From: Salegentibacter salinarum
GTDB lineage: Bacteria; Bacteroidota; Bacteroidia; Flavobacteriales; Flavobacteriaceae
DNA length: 64,000 nucleotides
Direction of reading: 5' to 3'
Assembly: GCF_900168115.1 (NCBI RefSeq)
Contig: NZ_FUZC01000007.1
Span: 1 to 64,000 of the forward strand
Shown: positions 19,605 through 27,564 of the stretch, piece by piece
Numbering within the stretch: the first letter of the stretch is position 1
How the letters are laid out: the number at the start of each line of letters is the position of its first letter
Program-made: the position numbers and the translations under genes
The notes under the pieces: model-generated
The model's database searches: none
Seen by the model: the letters and a program-made list of their open reading frames with translations, nothing else
Told to the model about the DNA's origin: nothing

Positions 19605-19949
19605 TTAGCTTTGTGAGGTAAAAATCCGATAGATTAGAATCAAAATGGCCAGCCCAAAAATGCTCGTGTAAATTACCTTGGTATATTTCGCCAACCAGTT
19701 CGGTAAAAAAATATCAAAATTGTCTTTTATCGAATCGGAATATTTTCGCGCAATAAGAGTCAAGGGACAAAACCATTTAAATACAAGCAAAACGATACCT
19801 TCAGCTACGACTAAACCGATACATATCCATACCCATTTGTCTATTTTATCCACTATAACGGCGTAAAAAAGATAAAAAATGACCACATTATAGAATAGCC
19901 AGATAAGGGTATGAATGCTTTTGATTACAAACAACTTTTTATTCTTCAT
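19605..19949 (-). CDS. Small membrane protein of unknown function
   Basis: 114 aa with three hydrophobic segments at about residues 9-33, 39-58 and 89-109. The central stretch FKWFCPLTLIARKYSD, with a Cys-Pro-Leu-Thr turn after a helix, recalls DUF2784-like membrane proteins, but the match is only by eye. Followed on the same strand by an intrinsic-terminator region that belongs to the next upstream gene. Confidence 0.6.
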   Translation of the reverse strand: MKNKKLFVIKSIHTLIWLFYNVVIFYLFYAVIVDKIDKWVWICIGLVVAEGIVLLVFKWFCPLTLIARKYSDSIKDNFDIFLPNWLAKYTKVIYTSIFGLAILILIYRIFTSQS

Positions 19950-20007
19950 TGTTAAATTAAACTGACCTAATAATACACGTGGGAATGATAAATCCAGCTA
20001 AAAAGTG

Positions 20008-20036
20008 GTCAGCCCTCTCGAGGAAAGAGGGCTGAC
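20008..20036 (-). terminator. Rho-independent terminator (minus strand)
   Basis: Perfect 11-bp arms (GTCAGCCCTCT and complement) with a 7-nt loop; read on the minus strand it is followed by ACTTTTTAG. It closes the beta-barrel gene that ends at 20073. Confidence 0.8.
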
Positions 20037-20072
20037 TGATTGGTTGTAATTTCTCAAGTCAAACACGTTTTG

Positions 20073-20660
20073 CTAGAATAACTTGGCTATCCCAATGCCA
20101 ATTGTGAAATAATTCAAATCTACATTTGTAGTCACGGACCCTAAGTCTAAGTCCCTTGAAAGTGCCCGATAACCCACTTGTGGTCTTAGATTCCAGTCGC
20201 CGCCTAAATCGACCTGAATACCGGCTCCGATTTCCCAACCGAGTCCGTGATCTGAATCGGCTGTAATATCTCCAGTACTGTTTTCGACCTCAATGTGGTT
20301 ATAAATCCCACCGATTCTGATCAAATATGAAGTGGCGGATTCTGCAATTGGGTGAATGAACTGAAGTCCGAATGTATATCCGGTCTCTTCATAATCTGTG
20401 TCGCCCGTTCCAGCAAAGGAATTATTATCAGAACTAAATTGGTTCCAACCCCAGCCTACATAAGCACCCAGATGGGGCATAAATCGATACCCCAAAGCTA
20501 CCTCGGCACCATAACCGGTTTTAAGTTCCGCATCCCCTAAATCAGAAGTCGCGAAATTTATACCTGGCCTTAGTTCTGCTGACCATTTTTCCTGGGCAGA
20601 TAAATTAACAGTTGAAAACAAAAGAATAATTCCGATAAAACATGCTTTTAGAGTTTTCAT
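20073..20660 (-). CDS. Outer-membrane beta-barrel protein (OmpA/OmpW-like fold)
   Basis: 195 aa with a signal peptide ending at SAQ (about residue 23) and an eight-strand-like pattern of alternating aromatic and polar residues, such as YGAEVALGYRFMPHLGAYVGWG, ending in a C-terminal aromatic (KLF) as barrels do. It belongs to the general outer-membrane beta-barrel domain group. Asp-rich loops suggest a small-ion or structural role, but nothing specific can be said. The upstream gap has an imperfect TGATA...TATCA motif at 20716-20735. Confidence 0.7.
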   Translation of the reverse strand: MKTLKACFIGIILLFSTVNLSAQEKWSAELRPGINFATSDLGDAELKTGYGAEVALGYRFMPHLGAYVGWGWNQFSSDNNSFAGTGDTDYEETGYTFGLQFIHPIAESATSYLIRIGGIYNHIEVENSTGDITADSDHGLGWEIGAGIQVDLGGDWNLRPQVGYRALSRDLDLGSVTTNVDLNYFTIGIGIAKLF

Positions 20661-21348
20661 AATAAAATAAGTTTAAAATTTTATTAAATATATTATGTAA
20701 ACCTTATCTACACAATGATAAATGTCAGGGTATCAGTGATATAATCATATAAGTGCAGGTAAACTCGAAAAACCTGTTTAACCTAGAGATATCACTTTTA
20801 AACTTTATGAAGAAATTGAGGTGTCTTTGCTTTTGAAAAAAGATCCATTATATTATTCCATAGCCAGCTGATAAAAATCTTATCCATTGGTTTTTTAATA
20901 ACTCAAAACTTTAAGACTAACGGCCTAATCGCTTGGCTGGCAATTATAAATTTGTTAATTCTTTATTTCTGATATTTGTCATAATTTTTATCGTTGCTAT
21001 GTTTTACTTTTAAAATAATAAATATTACACTGAAGATATAAAGAGAATCTGATTTCTATGTTCTTGTTAGCGTTAGAAATCATAGTTAGAAGATATCCAA
21101 GATATTCTTTAACCTGATATATGGATTTTGCCTAGGGTAAGATCAATGATATCAAACTAAATTAAAGAGTATACTTAATATCTTCTTAAGAAACAGAGGC
21201 TATCGTCTCCTGTTTCTGTGCTTAAAGCCTCCTCATATTTTAATTTAAATTTTTCATTTAACTGATATTCATCATATTATATTTTATTATAACCTCTTAA
21301 ATTAGTATGAATTTAAAATTTAATTATTAACCATTTAATACTTATATT
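20661..21348. other. Non-coding region between the beta-barrel gene and hsp20
   Basis: 688 bp without a convincing open frame. It holds three motif-like sites (20716-20735, 20970-20981, 21263-21274), an inverted repeat GATTTCTA/TAGAAATC near 21050-21090, and an 8-bp-arm hairpin AGAAACAG/CTGTTTCT at 21189-21217. The last could belong to a long hsp20 leader; no known riboswitch is recognised. Confidence 0.5.
21263..21274. promoter_or_regulatory. Candidate operator upstream of hsp20
   Basis: TGAT-ATTC-ATCA, 75 bp before the Hsp20 start. It shares the core of the sites upstream of ppsA and adhP. Confidence 0.3.
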
Positions 21349-21828
21349 ATGTCTCTTACTAGATCAAACAATCGTAAAGTTCCCGCACTAGGAAGTTCTT
21401 TTTTGGCAAAGGATCCATTTTTTGCAGACTTAATGGATACTAAAAGAGGAATCTTTAACCTAAACAGATTTTTTAATGGATATTTTGATGAGGATCTATT
21501 TCCTGCATTAAATGTAAAGGAAAAAGAAAAGGAGTTTGAAATCGAACTGGCAGCACCGGGCCTTTCTAAAGAAGATTTTAAAATTTCTATTGAGGATGGT
21601 ATTTTATCTATCACAGCAGAGAATGAAAATAAAATCGAAGAAGAAAAAGAAGGTTTTGTGAGAAAAGAATTTAGCTACAACAGTTTTTCACGTAATATTA
21701 CGCTACCCGGGGAAGTAGATGTGGAAAAAGATGTTGAAGCAAAATACAAGGATGGTATCCTAAAAATGAACCTGAAAAAAAGAGAAATGGATAAGACAAA
21801 AGAAACTAAAACGGTAAATGTATCCTAA
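21349..21828 (+). CDS. Small heat-shock protein, Hsp20 / alpha-crystallin family
   Basis: ATP-independent holdase chaperone in the cytosol. 159 aa: a variable N-terminal arm, the alpha-crystallin domain from about residue 55 (EFEIELAAPGLSKEDFKI, then GILSITAE and FSRNITLPGEVD), and the C-terminal KDGILKMNLKK strand. The C-terminal I-x-I oligomer contact is weak (TVNVS). A single-gene unit with its own terminator. Confidence 0.95.
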   Translation: MSLTRSNNRKVPALGSSFLAKDPFFADLMDTKRGIFNLNRFFNGYFDEDLFPALNVKEKEKEFEIELAAPGLSKEDFKISIEDGILSITAENENKIEEEKEGFVRKEFSYNSFSRNITLPGEVDVEKDVEAKYKDGILKMNLKKREMDKTKETKTVNVS

Positions 21829-21837
21829 AAAAGAATG

Positions 21838-21874
21838 AAAAATCCCGAAACTTTTTTCGGGATTTTTCTTTTTT
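21838..21874 (+). terminator. Rho-independent terminator of hsp20
   Basis: 13-bp stem (AAAAATCCCGAAA and complement) with a 4-nt loop and a T-rich tail, 9 bp after the stop codon. Confidence 0.9.
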
Positions 21875-22404
21875 GAACTTTCTGGTTTTAGAAGCGAAGT
21901 CCATATCTTATTTTCAATTATGTGAGAACGATTAAAATTTTATAAATTCTATGGTTCGCAATTCCCACCCCATTCTAATTCCCACATATGGTCAGGTAAA
22001 TCTATGATATTTATCATTAATTTTAATTAAATAGTTTATTTGTACTTATCACTATTTTATACTCCCTCACCCATTTACTTTTTAGACGGCTTCTTTTACA
22101 TTATTAGCTTGGAAATGATGGATCAGTCCAAATATTATGGAATAAGCAAAAATATAGGATAATCATTACGAGAAGATTTTTATGTATGACATGTTTTTAA
22201 TTAAATTTTATACCTTTTACTACTTCTCTGTCCAGACATTATATACGGTTGGCAATTTAAAATTCTGTGTAAATTCATTTTCTTCTTATATCTACCCTTT
22301 CCCTATTGACTTTATAAATGCTTTTGAACTCCGGCAGTGTTGATATTTGATAATGTCGATAAGATGAAGAATACTAATTAAAAATTTTTTTAGAGATTTC
22401 AAAT
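21875..22404. other. Non-coding stretch between hsp20 and a broken response regulator
   Basis: About 530 bp with no open frame that resembles a protein on either strand. The only structure seen is the inverted motif ATGATA-TT-TATCAT at 22004-22017. Confidence 0.5.
22004..22017. promoter_or_regulatory. Perfect inverted motif ATGATA-TT-TATCAT
   Basis: 6-bp perfect arms with a 2-nt spacer and the same TGAT-N4-ATCA core as the sites upstream of ppsA, adhP and hsp20. It has no gene directly downstream on either strand, so it may be a leftover site. Confidence 0.3.
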
Positions 22405-22769
22405 TTATGCCAATCTACTTTTTATAGCTTCTAATAGATCTTTTGCACTAAATGGTTTACTAATAAAATCATCTGATCCAAGATTTATACCTTTGCTTTT
22501 TTCTCGATTATCACTTTTGGCCGATAAAAATATAAATGGAATGTTGGCGGTTTCTTTGTTCTTTGCTAGATTTTTTAATACCTCATATCTACTTACACCA
22601 GGGCATAAGGATGTCACATAGAACAATATCCGGTTTAAGACCATAACCTATTTTCCTACCTTCTTTTCCATTTACAGCGGTAATTACTTTAAAGTTGGAA
22701 AACTCTAAGAGCTCCTTTGTGTTTTCTCTTCTAATTTTGTCGTCTTCTATGATCAGTAGTGTTTTTCAT
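22405..22769 (-). pseudogene. Frameshifted single-domain response regulator
   Basis: On the minus strand the expected receiver begins at ATG 22769, but the run of five A after it puts KTLLIIEDDKIRREN in another frame. The frame breaks again at a CCC run within DILMP, after which GVSRYEVLKNLAKN and the conserved Ser/Lys segments (FIFLSAKSD, DDFISKPFS) follow. Each break is repaired by removing one base from a homopolymer, so this is either a recent pseudogene or two sequencing errors. Phospho-acceptor Asp and Lys are both recognisable. Its first bases lie within a 46-bp perfect palindrome. Confidence 0.75.
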
Positions 22770-22807
22770 CCTTTAATTTAACAATTGTTAAATTAAAGGA
22801 TGAAAAA
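22762..22807. repeat. 46-bp perfect palindrome at the response-regulator start
   Basis: 21-bp arms (22762-22782 and 22787-22807) meet around a central AATT, with no mismatch. The left arm contains the ATG and poly-A start of the broken response regulator; the right arm repeats the same start-like sequence (AAAGGATGAAAAA) on the + strand. The A/T-rich arms could extrude as a cruciform. Origin by template switching or an assembly fold-back is possible. Confidence 0.85.
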
Positions 22808-23095
22808 TTTATCCGGCTTTTCGTTTTTATTCTATTAAGATTTCAAAATTTAATTTGAGTGTTTTGAATATAAGTGGCTGAAAATATGATAATTATCATA
22901 TATGGATATTTAAAGACATACTATTTTTGAATAGCTTAAAAGAGCATCTTAGATTGAATTAAATTTGACTTTAATTACTTTATTAGGGAAATGAAAGAAA
23001 TCCAATTTCAGGAGTGAACGGTACGTAATTTTCTTCTAATAATTCTAATAAGTTGTTATACCCGTTTGAAAGGAATGTAAAAATGAAAACGTGAA
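22808..23095. other. Non-coding region upstream of a helical-protein gene
   Basis: Together with the palindrome, 326 bp without a gene. It contains a perfect 18-bp palindrome ATATGATAATTATCATAT at 22884-22901, about 195 bp before the next start, which includes the TGAT-N4-ATCA core. Confidence 0.5.
22884..22901. promoter_or_regulatory. 18-bp perfect palindrome, candidate operator
   Basis: ATATGATAATTATCATAT, 9-bp arms without spacer. It is the most complete example of the motif family and lies between the broken response regulator (-) and the helical-protein gene (+). Confidence 0.4.
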
Positions 23096-23542
23096 ATGAT
23101 GTTGAGGAAACCTTCCGAAATAGACTATCTGGAAAACTATTATATCACTACTTATACTTCGGCGATATACTATAAACACAGCATAATGACGACCAAAAAA
23201 ACCTTTTTAAAAAAGCTTTTTAAATCTTTGTATAATCAAAAAAAAGCAATAAAAAGCGATTTGGACAAACATATTCTGGAAGCCCGGGATCAGGATTATC
23301 TGGACGAGCTACAATTAAAATGTAAAAAAGAAGTTTTAAAAATGGACAGGTATTTAAGAGATAATACCAATCCGAAATATGGCCAAATTTGCACCAAAAT
23401 TGAAGGTCGATTTTTTCACCATCTGCAGGAAAGCCTCAAATTATTAACCGATGGAAGTTTGAGAAACACCCTCTTATCCCATAAATATAAATCACAAATT
23501 TTAAGGGAGAAATTGCTTCTGGTAAATAAATACCTTATCTAA
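23096..23542 (+). CDS. Small helical protein, paralogue of the gene at 39234-39671
   Basis: 148 aa, Lys/Leu-rich and predicted all-helical. It aligns over its whole length with the 145-aa protein at 39234-39671: shared elements include the aromatic N-terminus with a YK pair, KKLFKSLY versus KNLYKKLV, DQDYLDEL versus DQKYLQKL, a Cys-Lys pair (KCKKEV/ECKNEL), the LTDG/ITDG turn, KYKSQIL/KYQIKLL and an identical end KYLI. The alignment from the N-terminus supports the ATG at 23096. The pattern suggests a four-helix bundle, perhaps ferritin-like, but no metal-ligand motif is obvious. No signal peptide. Function unknown. Confidence 0.7.
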   Translation: MMLRKPSEIDYLENYYITTYTSAIYYKHSIMTTKKTFLKKLFKSLYNQKKAIKSDLDKHILEARDQDYLDELQLKCKKEVLKMDRYLRDNTNPKYGQICTKIEGRFFHHLQESLKLLTDGSLRNTLLSHKYKSQILREKLLLVNKYLI

Positions 23543-23725
23543 AATACTGTGGCGTAATATCACTGGTAGAATGGCAGGCCTGAAATTAAATTAAATTTGT
23601 CTTAGATACACTACTAATATTTCCGTTAGTGTAGGAAATCCACTGCCTGCTTTTGATCCTGGCTATGTTTTACGATCATTTTTCAGGTGGAAAATTCAGT
23701 ATTCTGAATCGTTAAACCTCAGATA

Positions 23726-23824
23726 ATGGACAACAAAGGCCAAAAACAACATCAGAAAGAGGATGAAAATCAAGCTAGCAGCACCTCCTCTAAAACTCCA
23801 ACAGAAGACAATTGGGAAGGATAA
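23726..23824 (+). CDS. Possible 32-aa hydrophilic peptide
   Basis: Begins MDNKGQKQHQKEDENQ and ends TPTEDNWEG; very rich in Lys, Gln, Glu and Ser/Thr. Its stop falls exactly where recognisable ATPase sequence begins on the other strand, so the frame may be a truncated relic. No relative recognised. Confidence 0.25.
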   Translation: MDNKGQKQHQKEDENQASSTSSKTPTEDNWEG

Positions 23825-23960
23825 TATCTGCCTTATCGGTTGCAACATCGGTACCGGAACCCACAGCTATTCCTACATCTGCCTGTGCCAGGCAGCGCAT
23901 CATTCACTCCTTCACCGGTCATTGCTACTATTTTGCCTTTATCCTTGAAAAATGGCCATA
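23820..23960 (-). pseudogene. Fragment of a P-type (P1B-like) metal ATPase
   Basis: Minus-strand frames give KDKGKIVAMTGEGVNDA, the P-type hinge motif, then after two single-base losses LAQADVGIAVGSGTDVATDK and ADII. This is the conserved hinge and following helix of copper/heavy-metal exporters. Nothing before or after the ~45 residues remains. The sequence continues directly into a VOC-protein fragment on the upstream side. Confidence 0.75.
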
Positions 23961-24084
23961 TTTATAGATTCCTCTTTGGCTGGACTGGGTTTTTCTTTTC
24001 CATACCGTTGAAGGTTGCTGCGTAGAAGTTCATTGCCTGTTCTGCATTATCATTCTGAAATTTAAGGAATGTTGAAATTTCCAT
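23961..24084 (-). pseudogene. N-terminal fragment of a VOC/PhnB-like protein
   Basis: Starts MEISTFLKFQNDNAEQAMNF with the FY pair and EKKNPV that open PhnB-like glyoxalase-fold proteins, then stops after about 38 residues and runs into ATPase-derived sequence. Proteins of this type often sit beside AraC regulators, as here. Confidence 0.6.
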
Positions 24085-24161
24085 TAATTATAATTTTAAA
24101 AGTTTACCAGTACAAATTTCTTAAATGAAAATTCCCTGGACTTTGCGAAAATTGCTCTTTT

Positions 24162-24521
24162 TTATTGTGAGGGGGTTACTCCTGTATGCATTTTAAATAA
24201 GGTACTAAAAGAACTCGGACTTTCAATTCCAATTTCATAACAAGTATCTGTTACATTATATCCATTAGTCAGCAGTTCTTTTGCAATTGAAATTCTCTTT
24301 TCTGTAAGGTATTGTGTTGGTGTTTGTCCATAGTATCTTTTAAACAACCGCAGTAGGTGATATTTAGAAGTAAAACAGTGATGGGATAGTAAATTTAAGG
24401 TTAACGCTTTATCGAAGCTATGCTCAATAGAACGACGTGCTTCAACTACAGTATTAATTCGACTTTTATTGGAGTAGCAATTTCTTTTAATTCGATTTAT
24501 TTCAGCCTGATAGATGGTCAT
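24162..24521 (-). CDS. AraC-family regulator with damaged C-terminus
   Basis: 119 aa, mostly the AraC double helix-turn-helix: first HTH around LNLLSHHCFTSKYHLLRLFK, then the conserved GQTPTQYLTEKRI linker and the second HTH with DTCYEIGIESPSSFSTLFK. It ends at GVTPSQ where family members continue YRK. Just past the stop, a shifted frame reads KSNFRKVQGIFI and stops at 24121-24123, which is the natural tail of this family; a loss of a few bases explains it. DNA binding might survive. There is no separate sensor domain. Confidence 0.75.
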   Translation of the reverse strand: MTIYQAEINRIKRNCYSNKSRINTVVEARRSIEHSFDKALTLNLLSHHCFTSKYHLLRLFKRYYGQTPTQYLTEKRISIAKELLTNGYNVTDTCYEIGIESPSSFSTLFKMHTGVTPSQ

Positions 24522-24887
24522 AGCCTATGTTTTCCCTTCTTCAAAAATCTTTCAATTTATGTGTCTTTCTTGATCAGGACATATTGAAAGTTAATAATTA
24601 TTTCAAGACTTTTTTCTGTCATTTATTATTTAACACGTCGGTATAATCTTATGTTAATCAATTGACGATAACCCTCATATTTTATAAATTATAACCCATA
24701 ATAAAGATGGGCTTATAAATACAAATATCGATGAAGGCGAAATTATTAGAATGAATTAATTAGGAAAGTATTGTTAATCCATTCCTAACAGATAGTTAAT
24801 GGAGGCATGAATTATAAGATACATCTCCTTTTTCACTCATTTACCCCGGCCAGAAAATTGCCTGTTCTAAGATAATAATTACAACTC
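24522..24887. other. Upstream region of the pyruvate dehydrogenase operon
   Basis: 366 bp between the divergent AraC-type gene and aceE. A/T-rich, no open frame, no hairpin or motif that I can assign. Confidence 0.5.
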
Positions 24888-27554
24888 ATGACAGATAGCA
24901 AAAACGACAATATACAAAAGGAAAATCAGGAGTGGATAGATTCACTAACCTGGATAATTGAAAATAAATCTACAAAAAGGGCGGAAGAATTACTTCTCAT
25001 TTTACAGGAAGAAGCCGAAAAACACAACATTCAACTTCCTGAATCTCTTAATACTCCTTATGAAAATACTATTTCAAAAGATGAAGAGGAGGAATATCCC
25101 GGCAATTTAGAAATAGAAGAAAAACTCTTTTCTTATATTAGGTGGAATGCTATGGCTATGGTAGTAAAAGCTAATAAGGCAGATCCCGGCATTGGAGGGC
25201 ATATTTCTACTTATGCCTCGATTGCTCAGCTATGGGAAGTCGGATTTAATCACTTTTTTAAAATTGATAAAAATAACATTGCAGATCAAGTTTATTTTCA
25301 AGGCCACGCTTCACCGGGTATTTACGCAAGAGCATATTTAGAGGGACGTTTAACTAAAAAAAACCTGGAAGAATTTCGTCACGAAATACAGTCTGAAAAA
25401 GGACTTAGTTCTTATCCCCACCCGCATTTAATGCCAGATTTCTGGAACAACCCCACGGTTTCTATGGGTTTAGGTCCTATCGAGGCTATTTATCGTGCCC
25501 GTTTTAATAAATATCTCTATAACCGTGAACTTATAGATGAAGATAATAGCAAAGTTTGGGCATTTATAGGAGATGGAGAAATGGACGAGGTGGAAGCCCG
25601 TGGAGCAATTAATATAGCTTCCAGGGATAAACTGAACAACCTTATTTTTGTAATAGATTGTAATCTACAGCGATTAGACGGGCCCGTTCGGGGTAATGCT
25701 AAGATTATTCAGGAATTGGAGGGATTATTTAAAGGGGCCGGTTGGAATGTAATCAAAGTGCTTTGGGGTAAAGAATGGGATAAACTTATCGAAAAAGATA
25801 GTAGTGGAAAACTACGTAAAAAATTAAACGAACTTACTGATGGTCAGCTTCAAAAATACGCTTTTAGCGATGGAGAATTTCTTCGGAAGGATTTATTTGA
25901 AAACGATGATGACCTGAACAAGCTGGTAGAAGACTATTCAGATGAAGAGCTCGAAAATCTTAAACGCGGAGGCCACGATTCAGAAAAAATTTACAATGCT
26001 TACAAAGTTGCAGTAGAAGCTAAAGAAAAACCTACTATAATTCTAGCCCAAACAATTAAAGGTTATGGACAGGGTAGCGCGGGGGAGGCCAGTAATGTGT
26101 CTCATAAAACCAAAGAATTTGATGAAGATCAACTCAAATATTTCAGGGATTTTTTCAAGGTGCCTGTTTCTGATAAGGACCTGAAGAAAATTCCATTTAT
26201 CAAACCGGAAAAAGACAGTAAAGAATTAAAATACCTTCAGGAAAAAAGGAAAGATTTAGGAGGTTATATTCCGCAGCGAAGTGATAAAAGCTTAGCTATA
26301 AAAGCCCCGGATACAAAGATATTCGAGAACTTTTTAAAGGGATCCGGAAAAGATGAGGTAGCGACTACCATGGCTATGGTCCAGATTCTTGGCAAATTAA
26401 TGAAAGATGAGAATCTGGGTGAGTTAATAGTTCCAATTATCCCTGATGAATCCCGAACTTTCGGAATGGAATCCCTTTTTAGACAGGCGGGTATTTATGC
26501 GCCCCACGGTCAAAAATATGATCCCGTAGATGAGGAAAGTCTACTTTACTATAAAGAGGCTCAAAACGGCGCTATTATGGAAGAGGGAATTACCGAATCC
26601 GGTTGTATGGCCGAATTCATTGCCGCAGGCACTACCTATCTCACGCATGGAATCAATACCATTCCATTTTATTTTTTCTACTCCATGTTCGGTTTTCAAC
26701 GAACCGGCGATTTAATGTGGGCCGCTGCAGATGCCGGTGCAAAAGGTTTTTTGATGGGTGGAATTTCAGGAAGAACCAGTATTCCTGGAGAAGGTTTACA
26801 GCATCAGGACGGGCAAAGCCATCTGTACGCCCTGGCATTCCCTAATTTAAGGGCGTACGATCCAGCTTTTGCTTATGAACTTGCGGTAATCGTAGAAAAA
26901 GGAATTAAAGAAATGTATATAGATAAAGAAGATATTTTCTATTATATCACAATTAGTAACGACACATATCCAATGCCTGAAATGGATAAAGATCTAGATA
27001 AGGAAGCAATTTTTAAGGGGCTTTATAAATTCAAAAAGTCAAAATCACGTAGAAGAACCAGAAAGGCTCATTTATTTGGTAGTGGCGCTATCATGAAGGA
27101 GGTGCTTGAAGCTGCAGAAATTTTGGAAGATAAATTTAATGTGGGTGCCGATATCTGGAGTATTACCAGCTATAAAGCTTTATATGATAATGCTATTGAT
27201 ACCGAACGCGACAACCGATTAAAAGCCCAGCTGAACAAGGAGCAAAACTATATAGAGCAGCAACTACAAGATGAAAAAGGATCTTTTGTGGCAGCCTCAG
27301 ATTATGTAAAAGCCCTTCCTGAAAGCATCGCCGCCTATTTTCCCGATGAGCTTATTAGTTTGGGAACCGATGGTTTTGGGAGAAGCGATAACAGGGAAGC
27401 CCTTCGTGGATTTTTTGAAGTGAATGCAGCCCATATTGCTTACGCAGCGCTTTACGGCCTGGCTAACCAGGAGCAAATTAGTCTGGAAGAACTAAAGAAG
27501 GCGGCCAAAAAATTAAAAATAGATCCACAAAAAACCAATCCAAGAACGGCGTAA
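24888..27554 (+). CDS. aceE: Pyruvate dehydrogenase E1 component, homodimeric type
   Basis: Thiamine-diphosphate enzyme that decarboxylates pyruvate and acetylates the lipoyl group of E2. 888 aa in a single chain, the E. coli-type architecture. The ThDP/Mg motif begins at Gly228-Asp229-Gly230 (GDGEMDEVEARG) and ends NLQRLDGPV. FQGHASPGIYARAYLEGRL and the C-terminal GTDGFGRSDNREALRGFFEV are typical. The N-terminal region that binds E2 is present. It is followed by aceF after 10 bp. Most Flavobacteriaceae use a two-chain E1, so this operon may be an additional or acquired PDH. Confidence 0.95.
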   Translation: MTDSKNDNIQKENQEWIDSLTWIIENKSTKRAEELLLILQEEAEKHNIQLPESLNTPYENTISKDEEEEYPGNLEIEEKLFSYIRWNAMAMVVKANKADPGIGGHISTYASIAQLWEVGFNHFFKIDKNNIADQVYFQGHASPGIYARAYLEGRLTKKNLEEFRHEIQSEKGLSSYPHPHLMPDFWNNPTVSMGLGPIEAIYRARFNKYLYNRELIDEDNSKVWAFIGDGEMDEVEARGAINIASRDKLNNLIFVIDCNLQRLDGPVRGNAKIIQELEGLFKGAGWNVIKVLWGKEWDKLIEKDSSGKLRKKLNELTDGQLQKYAFSDGEFLRKDLFENDDDLNKLVEDYSDEELENLKRGGHDSEKIYNAYKVAVEAKEKPTIILAQTIKGYGQGSAGEASNVSHKTKEFDEDQLKYFRDFFKVPVSDKDLKKIPFIKPEKDSKELKYLQEKRKDLGGYIPQRSDKSLAIKAPDTKIFENFLKGSGKDEVATTMAMVQILGKLMKDENLGELIVPIIPDESRTFGMESLFRQAGIYAPHGQKYDPVDEESLLYYKEAQNGAIMEEGITESGCMAEFIAAGTTYLTHGINTIPFYFFYSMFGFQRTGDLMWAAADAGAKGFLMGGISGRTSIPGEGLQHQDGQSHLYALAFPNLRAYDPAFAYELAVIVEKGIKEMYIDKEDIFYYITISNDTYPMPEMDKDLDKEAIFKGLYKFKKSKSRRRTRKAHLFGSGAIMKEVLEAAEILEDKFNVGADIWSITSYKALYDNAIDTERDNRLKAQLNKEQNYIEQQLQDEKGSFVAASDYVKALPESIAAYFPDELISLGTDGFGRSDNREALRGFFEVNAAHIAYAALYGLANQEQISLEELKKAAKKLKIDPQKTNPRTA

Positions 27555-27564
27555 AATCTTAGTT

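Noticed and set aside
22201-22400. Possible small RNA gene in the gap before the broken regulator
   Set aside because: No terminator-like hairpin or promoter could be found to bound it.
23763-24025. Two 61-aa + strand frames
   Set aside because: They lie opposite the ATPase and VOC remnants, and their sequences are not protein-like.
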